Of a stretch of DNA of 54,394 nt, positions 1 through 8,542 are shown one piece after another; within the stretch, counting starts at the first letter, position 1; the number at the start of each line of letters is the position of its first letter. Source of the stretch: Planctomycetales bacterium (GTDB lineage Bacteria; Planctomycetota; Planctomycetia; Isosphaerales; Isosphaeraceae). The position numbers and the translations under genes are program-made. The DNA lies in contig DAIDKV010000182.1 in assembly GCA_027449865.1 (NCBI GenBank), forward strand, positions 1 through 54,394, given 5' to 3'. The notes under the pieces were generated by a model. It was not told the origin of the DNA and did not search any database. It saw nothing but the letters and a program-made list of their open reading frames with translations.

Positions 1-731
1 AGTGGGCTCGACCGGGTTTCGAGACCGGCATCAACAGCCCCGAGTTGAGGCATCCTGACGAATGCCGGGCTCCTGATGTCGCAGACCGATTTTAATGGGA
101 ACCGCCGAAGGTCATTTTCGCCCGAGCGTGCAATCCGCTTCAAGCCCTCCGCATACATCTCGGCCCGACGTTCACCCGACTGTCGCATCAGGGCGCTCAG
201 CGCCACTCCGAGCAAGTTCTCACCCGTCGCGTAATCTTCCGCCTGTAGCTCCGGCAGGCCGACGTAGGCGTATTCAAACCGGACGATCCGCTCCTCCCAG
301 AAGTGCTCTTCATACACATCCCGGCCAATGCCATCCAGCCCGACACGGAGCAGCAAGGCGATCGGCAGAACCGGCAAGCCGGTGTCGCTGCGAAGTTGGA
401 CATGGTAGTCGAACATTCGGGGTCGGAAAGTCGCGACGCTGTCGCGCGACTCGACCTTGACGGGCACCAGCGCCACCAGGTCGGTGGCGCCGTCGCGGGG
501 CGGGGGGGCATCGGGCCGGAGTTTCATGCGGGCGATCAGGTCGAGCAGACGTTTCTCGCCCTGGGACGGACTGGTGAACAGTTCCTTGTCCAGCCATTCG
601 ATCTCGGTGAATTCAAAGCGGGCCGCCCAGATCGGGAAGAAGCAGAGGAAAAACGCTTCGAAGAACTCCTTGAGAAGCAACTTGGGGCGTTGATCGTGGT
701 CCTGGGATTCGGGCTGCGGCACGATCGACAT
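1..731 (-). CDS. Rpn/DUF4351-type putative PD-(D/E)XK nuclease, partial
   Basis: The frame opens at ATG 731 and runs off the left edge with no stop (243 codons visible). The first ~190 residues read like the cytosolic Rpn/DUF4351 family of transposase-related putative nucleases: an N-terminal KLLLKEFFEAFF helix, EWLDKELF, LLDLIARMK, a VKVES strand followed by RPRMFDYHVQLR, then LPIALLLRVGLDG and YEEHFWEERIVRFEYAYVGL. Family knowledge: these proteins carry a PD-(D/E)XK fold. The strand that usually reads E-x-Q or E-x-E reads K-V-E here, so catalytic competence is doubtful. After LRRFPL near residue 208 the sequence stops resembling the family tail (normally an acidic YLPLDE-type segment), which may mean truncation or recombination just outside the window. 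A GAAGGA ribosome-binding site abuts the start, and an 11-bp inverted repeat lies immediately upstream. Confidence 0.7.
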   Translation of the reverse strand, partial: MSIVPQPESQDHDQRPKLLLKEFFEAFFLCFFPIWAARFEFTEIEWLDKELFTSPSQGEKRLLDLIARMKLRPDAPPPRDGATDLVALVPVKVESRDSVATFRPRMFDYHVQLRSDTGLPVLPIALLLRVGLDGIGRDVYEEHFWEERIVRFEYAYVGLPELQAEDYATGENLLGVALSALMRQSGERRAEMYAEGLKRIARSGENDLRRFPLKSVCDIRSPAFVRMPQLGAVDAGLETRSSP

Positions 732-735
732 TCCT

Positions 736-765
736 TCAGACCCGGCCCCAGATTGCCGGGTCTGA
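736..765 (-). repeat. 11-bp perfect inverted repeat in the leader of the Rpn-like gene
   Basis: TCAGACCCGGC (736-746) and GCCGGGTCTGA (755-765) are perfect inverted repeats with an 8-nt loop. On the minus-strand transcript the hairpin ends right at the GAAGGA ribosome-binding site of the start at 731, so it could modulate translation or be an operator. There is no T-run, which argues against a terminator. Confidence 0.6.
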
Positions 766-1088
766 CCAATAACGACGGTCTCTTTCGAATAGCGGGGAAG
801 CCCGATATTCTACCTGCGGGATCGGTGGTCGGCAGCGTGGTCTGGCTCTCTGGCCAACGCACGGACCGCATCGGAACGACATTCCGCGACGCTTTCTTTG
901 GTCGGTAACCTTGCCGTTATGGTGCCGAGAATCGGCTGACAAAGCCAGCCTTCTGTCTGGGTTGAGGTGGGTATCCCGATCACGAACGGAGCCTTGTTGT
1001 GGTCCAGGGATCCCTTGCCAGACTTGACAAACGTCTCCGCCCCTGCGACGGTCGACTTTTGTTGAACCTTAACGGCAGGAGATGCGCC
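766..1088. other. Divergent intergenic region
   Basis: This stretch separates the minus-strand Rpn-like gene from the plus-strand PPC gene. No open frame here shows protein-like composition. A TTGACA at 1024-1029 on the plus strand could be a -35 element for the PPC gene, but no good -10 follows at 16-18 bases. A TAGAAT-like hexamer on the minus strand (807-812) has no matching -35. Nothing else is recognisable. Confidence 0.4.
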
Positions 1089-3434
1089 ATGAGAATCCGA
1101 CGAGCCGTGGAACAGGCGATGGTCCTCGGTCTCCTCGCCGCCCCGCCGGCCCTGATCGCGGCGCCGCAGATCAAGGAGATCGCCCCGGCAGGTGTCCGCC
1201 GGGGTGAGCTGGCGGAGGTGGTCTTCAGTGGGTCGGCGCTTGGAGGTAGTCCTCGCCTGGTCGCGCCGTTTCCAGTCCGGGTCGAGACGATCCAGGGGAG
1301 CGACGCCGCCTCGTGGAAGGTCCGGCTGACCGTGGATCCGGCCGTCGCGGTTGGAGTCTACCCTGTCCGGATCCAGACCGACGACGGCGTCTCGAACCCG
1401 TTCTTGCTCGCGGTCGGCCAGTTTCCGCAGGTGATCGAGAAGGAAGAGAACAGCAGCTTCGAGCAGGCCCAGGCCATTCCTGAGCCGCCGGTGATCGTCG
1501 AGGGAAAGGTGCCGGGGAACGATGTCGATTTCTTTCGGTTCCGCGGGCGGAAGGGGCAGCGGATCGGGGTCGATGCTCGATGCGCCCGAATCGGATCGGG
1601 GATTGATCCGACCCTTCGTCTGACAACCGCGACCCCGAAACGGACCTACGTGGCCTCGGCCGACGACACACCTGGTCTGCTGACTGACGCCCGTTTCACG
1701 GCCATCTTGCCCGAGGACTCGGATTATGTCGTCGAGATTTCTGACACGCGATACCAGGGCGAGGGGCGCCCGGCGTATCGGCTCCTGATCGGCGATGTGC
1801 CGATGGCCGAGGAAATCTATCCGCTCGGTGGTCGGTCGGGCGAGACGGTTGGGATCGAGCTGCGCGGCGGGACAATGCCCGGAGTGCGGGTCGCCGCCGC
1901 GACGATTGCGTCGCCGTTCGGCACCGACCTTTTCCGCCCACGTATTACGGCTGGGATGGCGGGCTCGACCTCGCCCGCACTTCGAGACCTCGATTACGAA
2001 TCCCTGCCGATGCTGACCGTTTCGGGGTATCCCGAGCTGCGCGAGCCGGCCGATGCCTCAGCGCCGCCACTCCTGGCCGCTGGTCCCGTGGGCCTTAACG
2101 GGAGACTCGATCCGGCCGGCGACGAGGACCGGTTCCGGGTCGCGGTCACGCCCGGGACCCGGGTCCGATTCGCCGTGAAAGCGTACGAACTGGGCTCGTC
2201 GCTCGATGCCGTCTTGCGGGTCGAGCAAAAGACAGGCGGCTCGATCGCCAGCGCCGACGACCAGACCTTCAAGCTTCCGCCGAAGAACGGAATGGCGCAA
2301 TCGCTCATCCTTCCCGATCCCATCATCGAGACCACGATCCCGAGCGGCGTCACCGAGGTCGTCGTCGTGATCCGTGACCTGGAACATCGCGGCGGGATTG
2401 GTTTCCCGTATCGAATTGTGGTCGAGCCGCTCGAGTCGGATTTTAACCTATCCGCCGGCGTGACCGAGGTAAGCGTCCCGCGCGGGGGGACGGCGGCCGT
2501 TCCGATCTCGGTCAAGCGGAACGGCTACACCGGTCCGATTGAGGTTACCATTGACGGGCTACCGATCGGGCTCTCGGTCCGGCCCGGAACGATTGCCGCG
2601 GGACAGTCCGCCGGAGTCCTCACGCTAAGCTCATCGGCCGACGCCGCTTTCCCCGCGACGGCGATGAAGCTCGTCGGCCGGGGGAGCGGAACCTCCGGTA
2701 CGATCGAGCGTATCGCCTCGACAGCGATCGTCTTCGCCCGGCAGTCGAACCTGGCGACCAACCAGGTCACCGAATATGGGATCGTCGGGGCACCGGCGTG
2801 GCCCGAGCCTCTTCGGCTCGACGTCGGAGCGGCTCCGATCGAGGTCGCCCACGGCTTCGGCGCGACGATCCCGCTTAAGGTCACGCGCGACAAGGGCGCC
2901 ACGGGCGCGCTGGCGGTCTCGGGACTGGTTCTGCCGGCCGGGGTGACGATCCCGGGCGAGAAGGTCGACGAGAAATCCGAGGCGGTGGCGGTTCGCGTTC
3001 AGTCGGCGGTGGAGGCCCCGCTCGGAACGTCGACGCTGGCCCTTCAGGCGAAGGGAAAGGTCGCCGGCACCGACCGAACCCTCGTGGCGCCCTTGGTGAC
3101 CATCGCGATCGTTCGCCCCGCGTCGGTCGAGCTGTCGGCGCCGGCTGTGGAGGTCAAGGCCGGCCAGACGGTCGAGGTGAAGGGGCGGATCGTTCGCAAG
3201 GGAACGTTCAACGAGCCGGTCACGGTCCGCCTCAACGGCCTCCCCGCCGGGCTCAAGGCCGACCCGGTCACCCTCGCGGCCGGGGCGAAGGATTTCGGGC
3301 TTCGGATCGTCGCCGAGGCGAAGGCCGCTCCGGCATCGGCTGGGGCTCAGGTCGTCGTCGCCTTCCAGGTCAACAAGAAGGATTACCCCGTGCCCCCCAC
3401 GCCCCTCTCGGTCAAGGTCTTGCCGAAGAAGTGA
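1089..3434 (+). CDS. Secreted PPC-domain (pre-peptidase C-terminal) protein
   Basis: A 781-residue protein starting at ATG 1089 behind GGCAGGAG. Residues 1-25 form a signal peptide (basic MRIRR, hydrophobic core, ALIAAP), so it is exported. An N-terminal IPT/Ig-like segment follows (IKEIAPAGVRRGELAEVVFSG). Two PPC-type beta domains show the usual GxxxxxDVDFFRFRGRKG and GDEDRFRVAV patterns, near residues 135-235 and 340-480. The second half is a run of Ig-like beta modules with the repeated phrase GLPxGLxxxP. Family knowledge: PPC proteins of this size usually stand beside cytochrome-c or DUF1501/DUF1549 genes in planctomycetes and have no assigned reaction. The downstream WD40/cytochrome gene begins 41 bases after this stop on the same strand, suggesting an operon. 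Confidence 0.85.
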   Translation: MRIRRAVEQAMVLGLLAAPPALIAAPQIKEIAPAGVRRGELAEVVFSGSALGGSPRLVAPFPVRVETIQGSDAASWKVRLTVDPAVAVGVYPVRIQTDDGVSNPFLLAVGQFPQVIEKEENSSFEQAQAIPEPPVIVEGKVPGNDVDFFRFRGRKGQRIGVDARCARIGSGIDPTLRLTTATPKRTYVASADDTPGLLTDARFTAILPEDSDYVVEISDTRYQGEGRPAYRLLIGDVPMAEEIYPLGGRSGETVGIELRGGTMPGVRVAAATIASPFGTDLFRPRITAGMAGSTSPALRDLDYESLPMLTVSGYPELREPADASAPPLLAAGPVGLNGRLDPAGDEDRFRVAVTPGTRVRFAVKAYELGSSLDAVLRVEQKTGGSIASADDQTFKLPPKNGMAQSLILPDPIIETTIPSGVTEVVVVIRDLEHRGGIGFPYRIVVEPLESDFNLSAGVTEVSVPRGGTAAVPISVKRNGYTGPIEVTIDGLPIGLSVRPGTIAAGQSAGVLTLSSSADAAFPATAMKLVGRGSGTSGTIERIASTAIVFARQSNLATNQVTEYGIVGAPAWPEPLRLDVGAAPIEVAHGFGATIPLKVTRDKGATGALAVSGLVLPAGVTIPGEKVDEKSEAVAVRVQSAVEAPLGTSTLALQAKGKVAGTDRTLVAPLVTIAIVRPASVELSAPAVEVKAGQTVEVKGRIVRKGTFNEPVTVRLNGLPAGLKADPVTLAAGAKDFGLRIVAEAKAAPASAGAQVVVAFQVNKKDYPVPPTPLSVKVLPKK

Positions 3435-3475
3435 TCGGCCCGCCCGCGACCACCCCGCCCAGGGAGAACGTCTCG

Positions 3476-4939
3476 ATGCCCCGAATCCTCCCCGTCCTCC
3501 TGATCCTCGCGATCATCACGCCTGCACTCGCCGGCGACCAGAAAAAGCCCGAGCCGGCAAGGACCGCGACGCCGAAGGCGCCGAAGGTCGAGAACGCGCC
3601 CGCACCGAAGGCCGGATCGAAGACCGAGGTTAGCTTCATGCGCGACGTCGCGCCGATCCTGGTCGAAAACTGCATCGCCTGCCACAATCCCCGAAAATCC
3701 GAAAGTAAATATGTGATGACAACTTTTGCCCAGCTTGCTCGGGGCGGTCAACAGGGGGAGGGGATCACGCTGGTCCCCGGCAAGCCGGACGAGTGCTACC
3801 TGGTCGAGCTGGTTCGTCCGGAAGGCGAGCCCCGGATGCCGTACAAGCAGGACCCCCTCACACCCGAGAAGATCGCGACGCTCGAGCGATGGGTTTCGGC
3901 CGGTGCGAAGTACGACGGTCTCTCGCCCACCGAGGACTGGACGATCCTCCTGCGCAAGAATCAAAGTGTGAGCGTACCTTTGGTCTATCCCTCACCGGTT
4001 CCGATCACGGCGCTGGCGTTCACGAGAGACGGATCGGCGGTGCTGGCCTCCGGCTACCACGAGCTGACGACGTGGAAGGTGGCCGACGGTTCGCCCGGTC
4101 CGAGGCTCGGCGGTCTGGCCGAACGAACCTACGCGATCGCGACCAGCCCGGATGGCAAGTGGATGGCGACCGCCAGCGGCGACCCCGGCATCTACGGAAT
4201 CGCCCGCCTCTGGTCGGTCGGAGCCGGCAACGAACCGCCGAAACTGGCGCGAGAACTGGTCGAAACCCAGGATGTCGTCTTCTCCGTCGCCTTCAGCCCC
4301 GACAGCAAGAGGATCGCAACTGCCGGCGCTGACCGCGCGATTCGGATCTACGAGGTCGAGTCGGGCAAAATGGTCTTCCAGGTCGAGGATCATGCCGACT
4401 GGATCTTCTCGGTCGCCTTCAGTCCCGACGGTAAACGACTCGCCAGCGCCAGCCGGGACAAGACGTGCAAGGTCTTCGACGTGGAAAAGAAGGAATCACT
4501 GGTTACCTTCCCCACCCACGCACAGCCGGTCTACGCAATTGCGTTCAGTCCCGACGGCAAGTCGGTTGTTAGTGGCGGCGAGGACAACGCGATCCGATTC
4601 TGGAACCCCGACGCCGAGGGGAAGCAGGTCCGCCTGGTCGGCGGATTCGGCGGGACCGTCTTCCGCCTTGCCTTCTCGCCCGATGGCAAGACCCTCGCCG
4701 CGTGCAGCGGCGACCGGGCCGTTCATCTGTTCAAGCCCGACGGCTCCTCTCGACGCAAGCTGGAAGGGCATCGCGACTGGATCTACGCGGTGGCGATCTC
4801 CGGCGACAGCAAGACGATTGCCTCGGGAAGCTGGGACGGCGACGTCCACCTCTGGAACCTTGCCGACGGCAAGCCGATCCGCGATTTCATTGCTGCCCCC
4901 GGCTACAAACCGGCCAGCACGAAGGCCGCCTCCCGCTGA
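3476..4939 (+). CDS. Planctomycete cytochrome c (PSCyt1-like) fused to WD40 repeats
   Basis: A 487-residue exported protein. The ATG at 3476, with AGGGAG ten bases upstream, is preferred to the GTG-type start at 3431 because it begins a clean signal peptide (MPRILPVLLILAIITPALAG). A Lys/Pro/Ala linker follows, then a cytochrome-c-like domain with the haem motif CIACH at residues 66-70 and the family ending TLERWVSAGAKYDG. From about residue 160 there are at least seven WD40 blades, marked by repeated VAFSPDGKxxAS and TFxxH-type strands, enough for a complete propeller. Inference: a periplasmic haem protein with a protein-interaction propeller, co-expressed with the PPC protein upstream. The haem group and partner cannot be determined from sequence. 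Confidence 0.88.
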   Translation: MPRILPVLLILAIITPALAGDQKKPEPARTATPKAPKVENAPAPKAGSKTEVSFMRDVAPILVENCIACHNPRKSESKYVMTTFAQLARGGQQGEGITLVPGKPDECYLVELVRPEGEPRMPYKQDPLTPEKIATLERWVSAGAKYDGLSPTEDWTILLRKNQSVSVPLVYPSPVPITALAFTRDGSAVLASGYHELTTWKVADGSPGPRLGGLAERTYAIATSPDGKWMATASGDPGIYGIARLWSVGAGNEPPKLARELVETQDVVFSVAFSPDSKRIATAGADRAIRIYEVESGKMVFQVEDHADWIFSVAFSPDGKRLASASRDKTCKVFDVEKKESLVTFPTHAQPVYAIAFSPDGKSVVSGGEDNAIRFWNPDAEGKQVRLVGGFGGTVFRLAFSPDGKTLAACSGDRAVHLFKPDGSSRRKLEGHRDWIYAVAISGDSKTIASGSWDGDVHLWNLADGKPIRDFIAAPGYKPASTKAASR

Positions 4940-4953
4940 GAAGGGTGTTCGGA

Positions 4954-5064
4954 GGAACCACGAAAAACCCAGCGAACACGAAAAAAGACATTCAGATTGC
5001 TCGAATTTTAATGCCTTGAATCGAGAAATCCTGATTTTTCGTGTCCTTCGTGTTTTTCGTGGTT
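4954..5064. repeat. Inverted-repeat element between convergent genes
   Basis: Two 31-base arms, 4954-4984 and 5034-5064, are inverted copies. Fourteen bases at the outer end (GAACCACGAAAAAC) and nine at the inner end (CACGAAAAA) match exactly, with a diverged block between. The 49-base centre is AT-rich compared with the rest of the window. Each arm contains the short iterated unit CACGAA. The element fills the gap between the stop of the WD40 gene and the stop of the DUF1501 gene, so it may also act as a bidirectional terminator. Similar CACGAA-rich intergenic elements are common in environmental bacterial genomes, as I recall; that part is not shown here. Confidence 0.7.
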
Positions 5065-5070
5065 CTTCTT

Positions 5071-6177
5071 CTATGCGAAGAGTTCGCGGATGGGCGGGTG
5101 GGATTCGTCGTCGATCCCCAGACCGTGGTACATCGTTCCGAGGATCTCGGGGAGAGTGACCGGCCGGTCGATCGGTTCTCCACCCACTGGATCGGTGGCG
5201 CCGATGATCTGACCACCGCGAACGCCTCCGCCCGCGACCACCACGCTCCAGGCCCCCGGCCAGTGGTCGCGACCGCCCGAGGCGTTGATCCTCGGCGTCC
5301 GGCCGATCTCGCCGGCTGCCACCACCATCGTCGATTCGAGCCGACCCGATCGCTCCAGATCGTCGAGCAGGGCGCTGAAGGATCGGTCGAAGGTGGGGAG
5401 AATCTGGCTCGCATAGTCGTCGAACGTACTGAACGGCGAGCCCCCGTGGACGTCCCACGAGAGACGGCTGAAGACCGTCGAATACATGTTGACCGTCACC
5501 ACGCGGACGCCCTCTTCGATGAGTCGTCGCGCTTGAAGGCAACTCCGGCCGAATGCGGTCGGGCCGTAGGCCGATCGGATTCGATCCGGAACGGTGGTGA
5601 GGCTCGGAGTCCTGGGGACGATCGGCTCGAAGCTCGGTCCGAGAGCGCCGGCGGACTGTCCGCGCGAGATCTCCACCCCGGTGCTCGCGATCGGACCGGG
5701 GATCAGGATCGGGGCGCGGACTGGCCTTCCGATGCGTTGATCCCGATGAGCGACGACCGAGCCGAAATGCGGAGGTTCCTCGCCGGGTTCGGCGAGCCGT
5801 CCTGTCTGGAGGAGTTGCAGGCCGACCTCGTGAATCGGCGCTCCCTCGTGGTGCACCGAACGAATCAACGCCACTCGATCCATTCGCTCCGCCAGCCCTG
5901 GCAGGTGCTCCGAGAGCCGGACGCCCGGGATCCTCGTGGCGATCGAGGCGAAGGGACCGCGGACGTCTTCCGTCGCATCGGGCTTCGGATCAAACGTCTC
6001 GTGCGCGCTAGGGCCTCCAACGAGCAGCAACAAGATCACCGATCGCTCCGAGCCCAGCGGCTTTACGCTTCTCGGGCGATGTAGACCTGTCGCCATTCCC
6101 ACCCCGCTCGCCCGCAGGAAATCGCGGCGAGAGAACTCCAGGCCCTCGATCCATCCATTCCGTGGCATCTCGTGCAT
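5071..6177 (-). CDS. DUF1501 family protein with Tat-type leader
   Basis: A 368-residue protein. ATG 6177 is chosen over 6207 because GGGAGG sits six bases upstream of it. Residues 1-45 carry a twin-arginine leader with SRRDFLRAS followed by a hydrophobic stretch, so export in folded form is expected. The body shows DUF1501 hallmarks: SVILLLLVGGPSAHETFDPKP, an LP.LA.RMDRVALIRSV.HE segment, WDVHGG, an MVVAAGEIGRTPRIN segment and the C-terminal block DHWPGAWSVVVAGGGVRGG. Family knowledge: DUF1501 proteins resemble the alkaline-phosphatase/sulfatase fold and typically pair with cytochrome-bearing DUF1549/1553 proteins. Here no such partner is adjacent; the nearest cytochrome protein lies convergently across the inverted-repeat element. 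Confidence 0.9.
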   Translation of the reverse strand: MHEMPRNGWIEGLEFSRRDFLRASGVGMATGLHRPRSVKPLGSERSVILLLLVGGPSAHETFDPKPDATEDVRGPFASIATRIPGVRLSEHLPGLAERMDRVALIRSVHHEGAPIHEVGLQLLQTGRLAEPGEEPPHFGSVVAHRDQRIGRPVRAPILIPGPIASTGVEISRGQSAGALGPSFEPIVPRTPSLTTVPDRIRSAYGPTAFGRSCLQARRLIEEGVRVVTVNMYSTVFSRLSWDVHGGSPFSTFDDYASQILPTFDRSFSALLDDLERSGRLESTMVVAAGEIGRTPRINASGGRDHWPGAWSVVVAGGGVRGGQIIGATDPVGGEPIDRPVTLPEILGTMYHGLGIDDESHPPIRELFA

Positions 6178-6443
6178 TGCGATCCTCCCGCTTTCTCTGA
6201 TCTCCACGTCATCTTATCGCTCGACAGACGCGTCCAACAGGCGGTCGCCGCAAGTCGGCTCTCTTTTGTTTGTGCCGAGTTTGTCGATTGTCGTGATTTT
6301 GGGGACTACGGGAAAGGTGCTGAGATGCCGCGAAATCGGCAAGCTGGGATCGATTCGAATCCCGGGTCGGACCGATAGAAAACGACGGGCCGCGATCCGA
6401 GGGACACGGGCGCCGGTGCAAACGTCCAGGAGGGCGTGAAACG

Positions 6444-8054
6444 ATGGCAAGAAACCAGATGGCCTGGGGAATGATCCTGCTCGCAATGACGGAGGCGGTG
6501 ATCCTCACGCCCGAAGCTCTGGCGCAGGCTCCCGTGATCCAGGAGTCGGGAATGCTCCCCTCCGGAGTCATGACTCGGCCAGGGGGGACGCAATCCACAC
6601 TCGGGGTGATGCCTGGCGGAGGGGCGAATCTTGGGTCCCAGCCCGGGCGAGACGAAATGCTTCTCGGCGGTCGGCCGGGGCCGTCGTTCCCGAGGGTTCC
6701 GTCGTCCATCACGATGCCGGGAGGTGGCTATCAAGGGCCTCCCTCGACGCTCGGAGTCGCCGCTCCTCAGCCAACGCCCTCGCCCCGGCCGCCGTTCTTT
6801 GGAACGCTGGAGGTCGGCCGAGGCCCCGAGGATCCGGGACCGGCGAATGGCCTGACCATCGAGCAGGCGATCGACCTCTACATCCGGAACAACCCGGCGC
6901 TTCGGGCACTGGCGTTGGAGCTTCCCCAGGCGAGGGCCGATGTCCTGACGGCCAGCCTCAGGGCCAACCCCATCCTCTATGCCGACAGCCAGCTCATTCC
7001 CTACGAGACCTACAGCCGTCAACGGCCCGGCGGCCCGACGCAGTATGATCTGAACATCTCCCATCCGATCGATTATTCCCGCAAGAGGAAGTCACGCATC
7101 ACCTATGCCGAGGTCGCTCTCAAGGTGATGGAGCAGCAATATCAGGACGCCGTCCGGCGCGGGATTGGTGATGTTTCGATGGCCTATGTCGACGTCCTGG
7201 TCGCCCGACGCACGCTCCACTACGCGGAGGTCAACGCGAGGGGCGTCGACGAGGTCCTCAAGGTGACCGAGGCCCTCTACCGGCAGAATACCCTTACCAG
7301 CGCCGACGTCGAGCAGGCGCGATCGGAAAGCGCGGTGGCGGCGGTCAGCCTGGACGACGCGATGGAAGGGCTCCGGCAGCGAAAGAGGACACTCGCCGCT
7401 CTGCTGTACCTGCCTCCCGACGAATCCGACCGGTTCGAGGTGCACGGCGAACTGGAGCGGATCGGGCCAGAGCTTCCGCCCAACGACGAACTGATCCGCA
7501 TGGCGCTGGAATCAAGACCGGACGTTGCTTCCTTCCGGCTTGGAGTCGAGGCCGCCGAGGCCGCCTACCAGCTTGCCCGCGCCAATCGGTTCGCCGACGC
7601 CTACCTGCTCTACCAGCCCTTCACGTTCCAGAACAACGCACCCTACGGTACCAAGAGTGCGACCTCCTGGGCGCTGGGGCTCACCGTTCCGTTGCCGGTC
7701 TATAACCGGAATCAGGGGAACATCGAACGCGCTCGGATCAACATCTATCAATCGCAAGTTCAGCTTGGTGACCGCGAGCGCCAGGCGACACTCGAGGTCC
7801 AGCAGGCGGTGGGCGAATATCGGATCAGCGGCCGGCTGACCACCGACATTCGCGATCGCGTCTTGCCCGTCGCCCGCCGGGCCGTTGAGAGCCGGCTTGA
7901 GCTCCTGCGCGAGGGCGAGGTGGATGTGTTCGCCGTGCTGAATCAGCGGCGGAACCTCAACGATAAGGCGAAAGCCTATCTCGACACCGCCGCGCGCCAT
8001 CGCAAGGCGATGCTCAATCTCAACACCGTGGTGAGCCAGAGACTTCTGCCCTGA
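6444..8054 (+). CDS. TolC-family outer membrane efflux protein
   Basis: A 536-residue protein starting at ATG 6444 with GGAGG eleven bases upstream. A signal peptide ends near residue 30 (ALAQA). A Gly/Pro-rich linker of about 100 residues follows, longer than usual. The outer-membrane-efflux domain then begins at LTIEQAIDLYIRNNP and contains two similar halves: long amphipathic helices with SADVEQARSE and a second half starting near ELIRMALESRPDVASFRLGVEAAE, with beta segments SHPIDYSRKRK and LGLTVPLPVYNRNQGNIERARINIYQ. Family knowledge: it would form the outer membrane channel of an RND or ABC exporter. No inner membrane pump or adaptor is adjacent, so substrate is unknown. It is followed by a convergent ArsR-type regulator. 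Confidence 0.9.
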   Translation: MARNQMAWGMILLAMTEAVILTPEALAQAPVIQESGMLPSGVMTRPGGTQSTLGVMPGGGANLGSQPGRDEMLLGGRPGPSFPRVPSSITMPGGGYQGPPSTLGVAAPQPTPSPRPPFFGTLEVGRGPEDPGPANGLTIEQAIDLYIRNNPALRALALELPQARADVLTASLRANPILYADSQLIPYETYSRQRPGGPTQYDLNISHPIDYSRKRKSRITYAEVALKVMEQQYQDAVRRGIGDVSMAYVDVLVARRTLHYAEVNARGVDEVLKVTEALYRQNTLTSADVEQARSESAVAAVSLDDAMEGLRQRKRTLAALLYLPPDESDRFEVHGELERIGPELPPNDELIRMALESRPDVASFRLGVEAAEAAYQLARANRFADAYLLYQPFTFQNNAPYGTKSATSWALGLTVPLPVYNRNQGNIERARINIYQSQVQLGDRERQATLEVQQAVGEYRISGRLTTDIRDRVLPVARRAVESRLELLREGEVDVFAVLNQRRNLNDKAKAYLDTAARHRKAMLNLNTVVSQRLLP

Positions 8055-8055
8055 A

Positions 8056-8132
8056 GGTCTCTCCTGCCGGACGCGAGGTCGTCCACCGCCCCGAGGCATC
8101 GGGGCGGGAGGGACGGTGGTCGGGGAGAGACC
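8056..8132. terminator. Nested inverted repeat between convergent genes (likely bidirectional terminator)
   Basis: The outer arms GGTCTCTCC (8056-8064) and GGAGAGACC (8124-8132) enclose a perfect 9-bp hairpin, CCGCCCCGA (8086-8094) with TCGGGGCGG (8099-8107) and a GGCA loop. The structure lies wholly between the stop of the TolC-type gene and the stop of the ArsR gene. There is no T-run, so it is a stable GC-rich structure rather than a classical intrinsic terminator. Confidence 0.5.
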
Positions 8133-8170
8133 GGCATGGTCCAGGTAGGGGCTCAACGTGGGGCGCCGGA

Positions 8171-8542
8171 TCAGTCAATCAGATTGGTGACCACGCGGGC
8201 CAGTTCGGTTCCCGTCTCGGTCAGGCTGTAGAAGTTATTCTTCCCCTGTCGGCGCGGGGCGATGATCCCGCCATGGCGCAGCAGCGCCAGGTGATGGCTG
8301 ACCGCGGGCTGGCTCTGTTCGAGCTGCTCGCAGAGAGCGCCGACATGCCGTTCCCCCTCGGCCAGGATCAGGATCACCTGGAGGCGTGTCGGGTCGCTGA
8401 CGTGCTTCAGCAGGATCGACGCACGGCGAGCCTTGTTAAAACGCTGCTCGACACCGCGGAGACCCTTCGGCTTGGCGGCGACTGTCTTTGTCGCCGTTGC
8501 CGTCGCGGCCTTGGCGCCGGTCTTCGTCGTCGTTGGTGGCAT
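8171..8542 (-). CDS. ArsR-family winged-helix transcriptional regulator
   Basis: A 123-residue protein. ATG 8542 has GGAGAGGAG ten bases upstream and is preferred to the TTG at 8563. Residues 1-30 are an unusual Ala/Thr/Lys-rich basic tail (TTTKTGAKAATATATKTV). The winged helix follows: LKHVSDPTRLQVILILAEGE, the recognition helix around EQSQPAVSHHLALLRHGGII, and the wing RRQGKNNFYSLT. I see no ELCVCDL-type metal-binding Cys motif, so it is probably not a classical arsenic sensor. Inference: a homodimeric repressor, possibly self-regulating from the promoter at 8823-8850 or acting on the TolC-type gene it faces. Confidence 0.88.
   Translation of the reverse strand: MPPTTTKTGAKAATATATKTVAAKPKGLRGVEQRFNKARRASILLKHVSDPTRLQVILILAEGERHVGALCEQLEQSQPAVSHHLALLRHGGIIAPRRQGKNNFYSLTETGTELARVVTNLID

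Noticed and set aside
1-60. Possible T-arm of a tRNA (GGTTTCGAGACC)
   Set aside because: No acceptor stem, anticodon arm or D-arm can be assembled around it, and the segment is coding in the minus-strand nuclease frame.
303-908. 201-codon plus-strand frame opposite the Rpn-like gene
   Set aside because: Its residues are the reverse-strand shadow of the minus-strand gene, whose protein matches a family; it has no ribosome-binding site.
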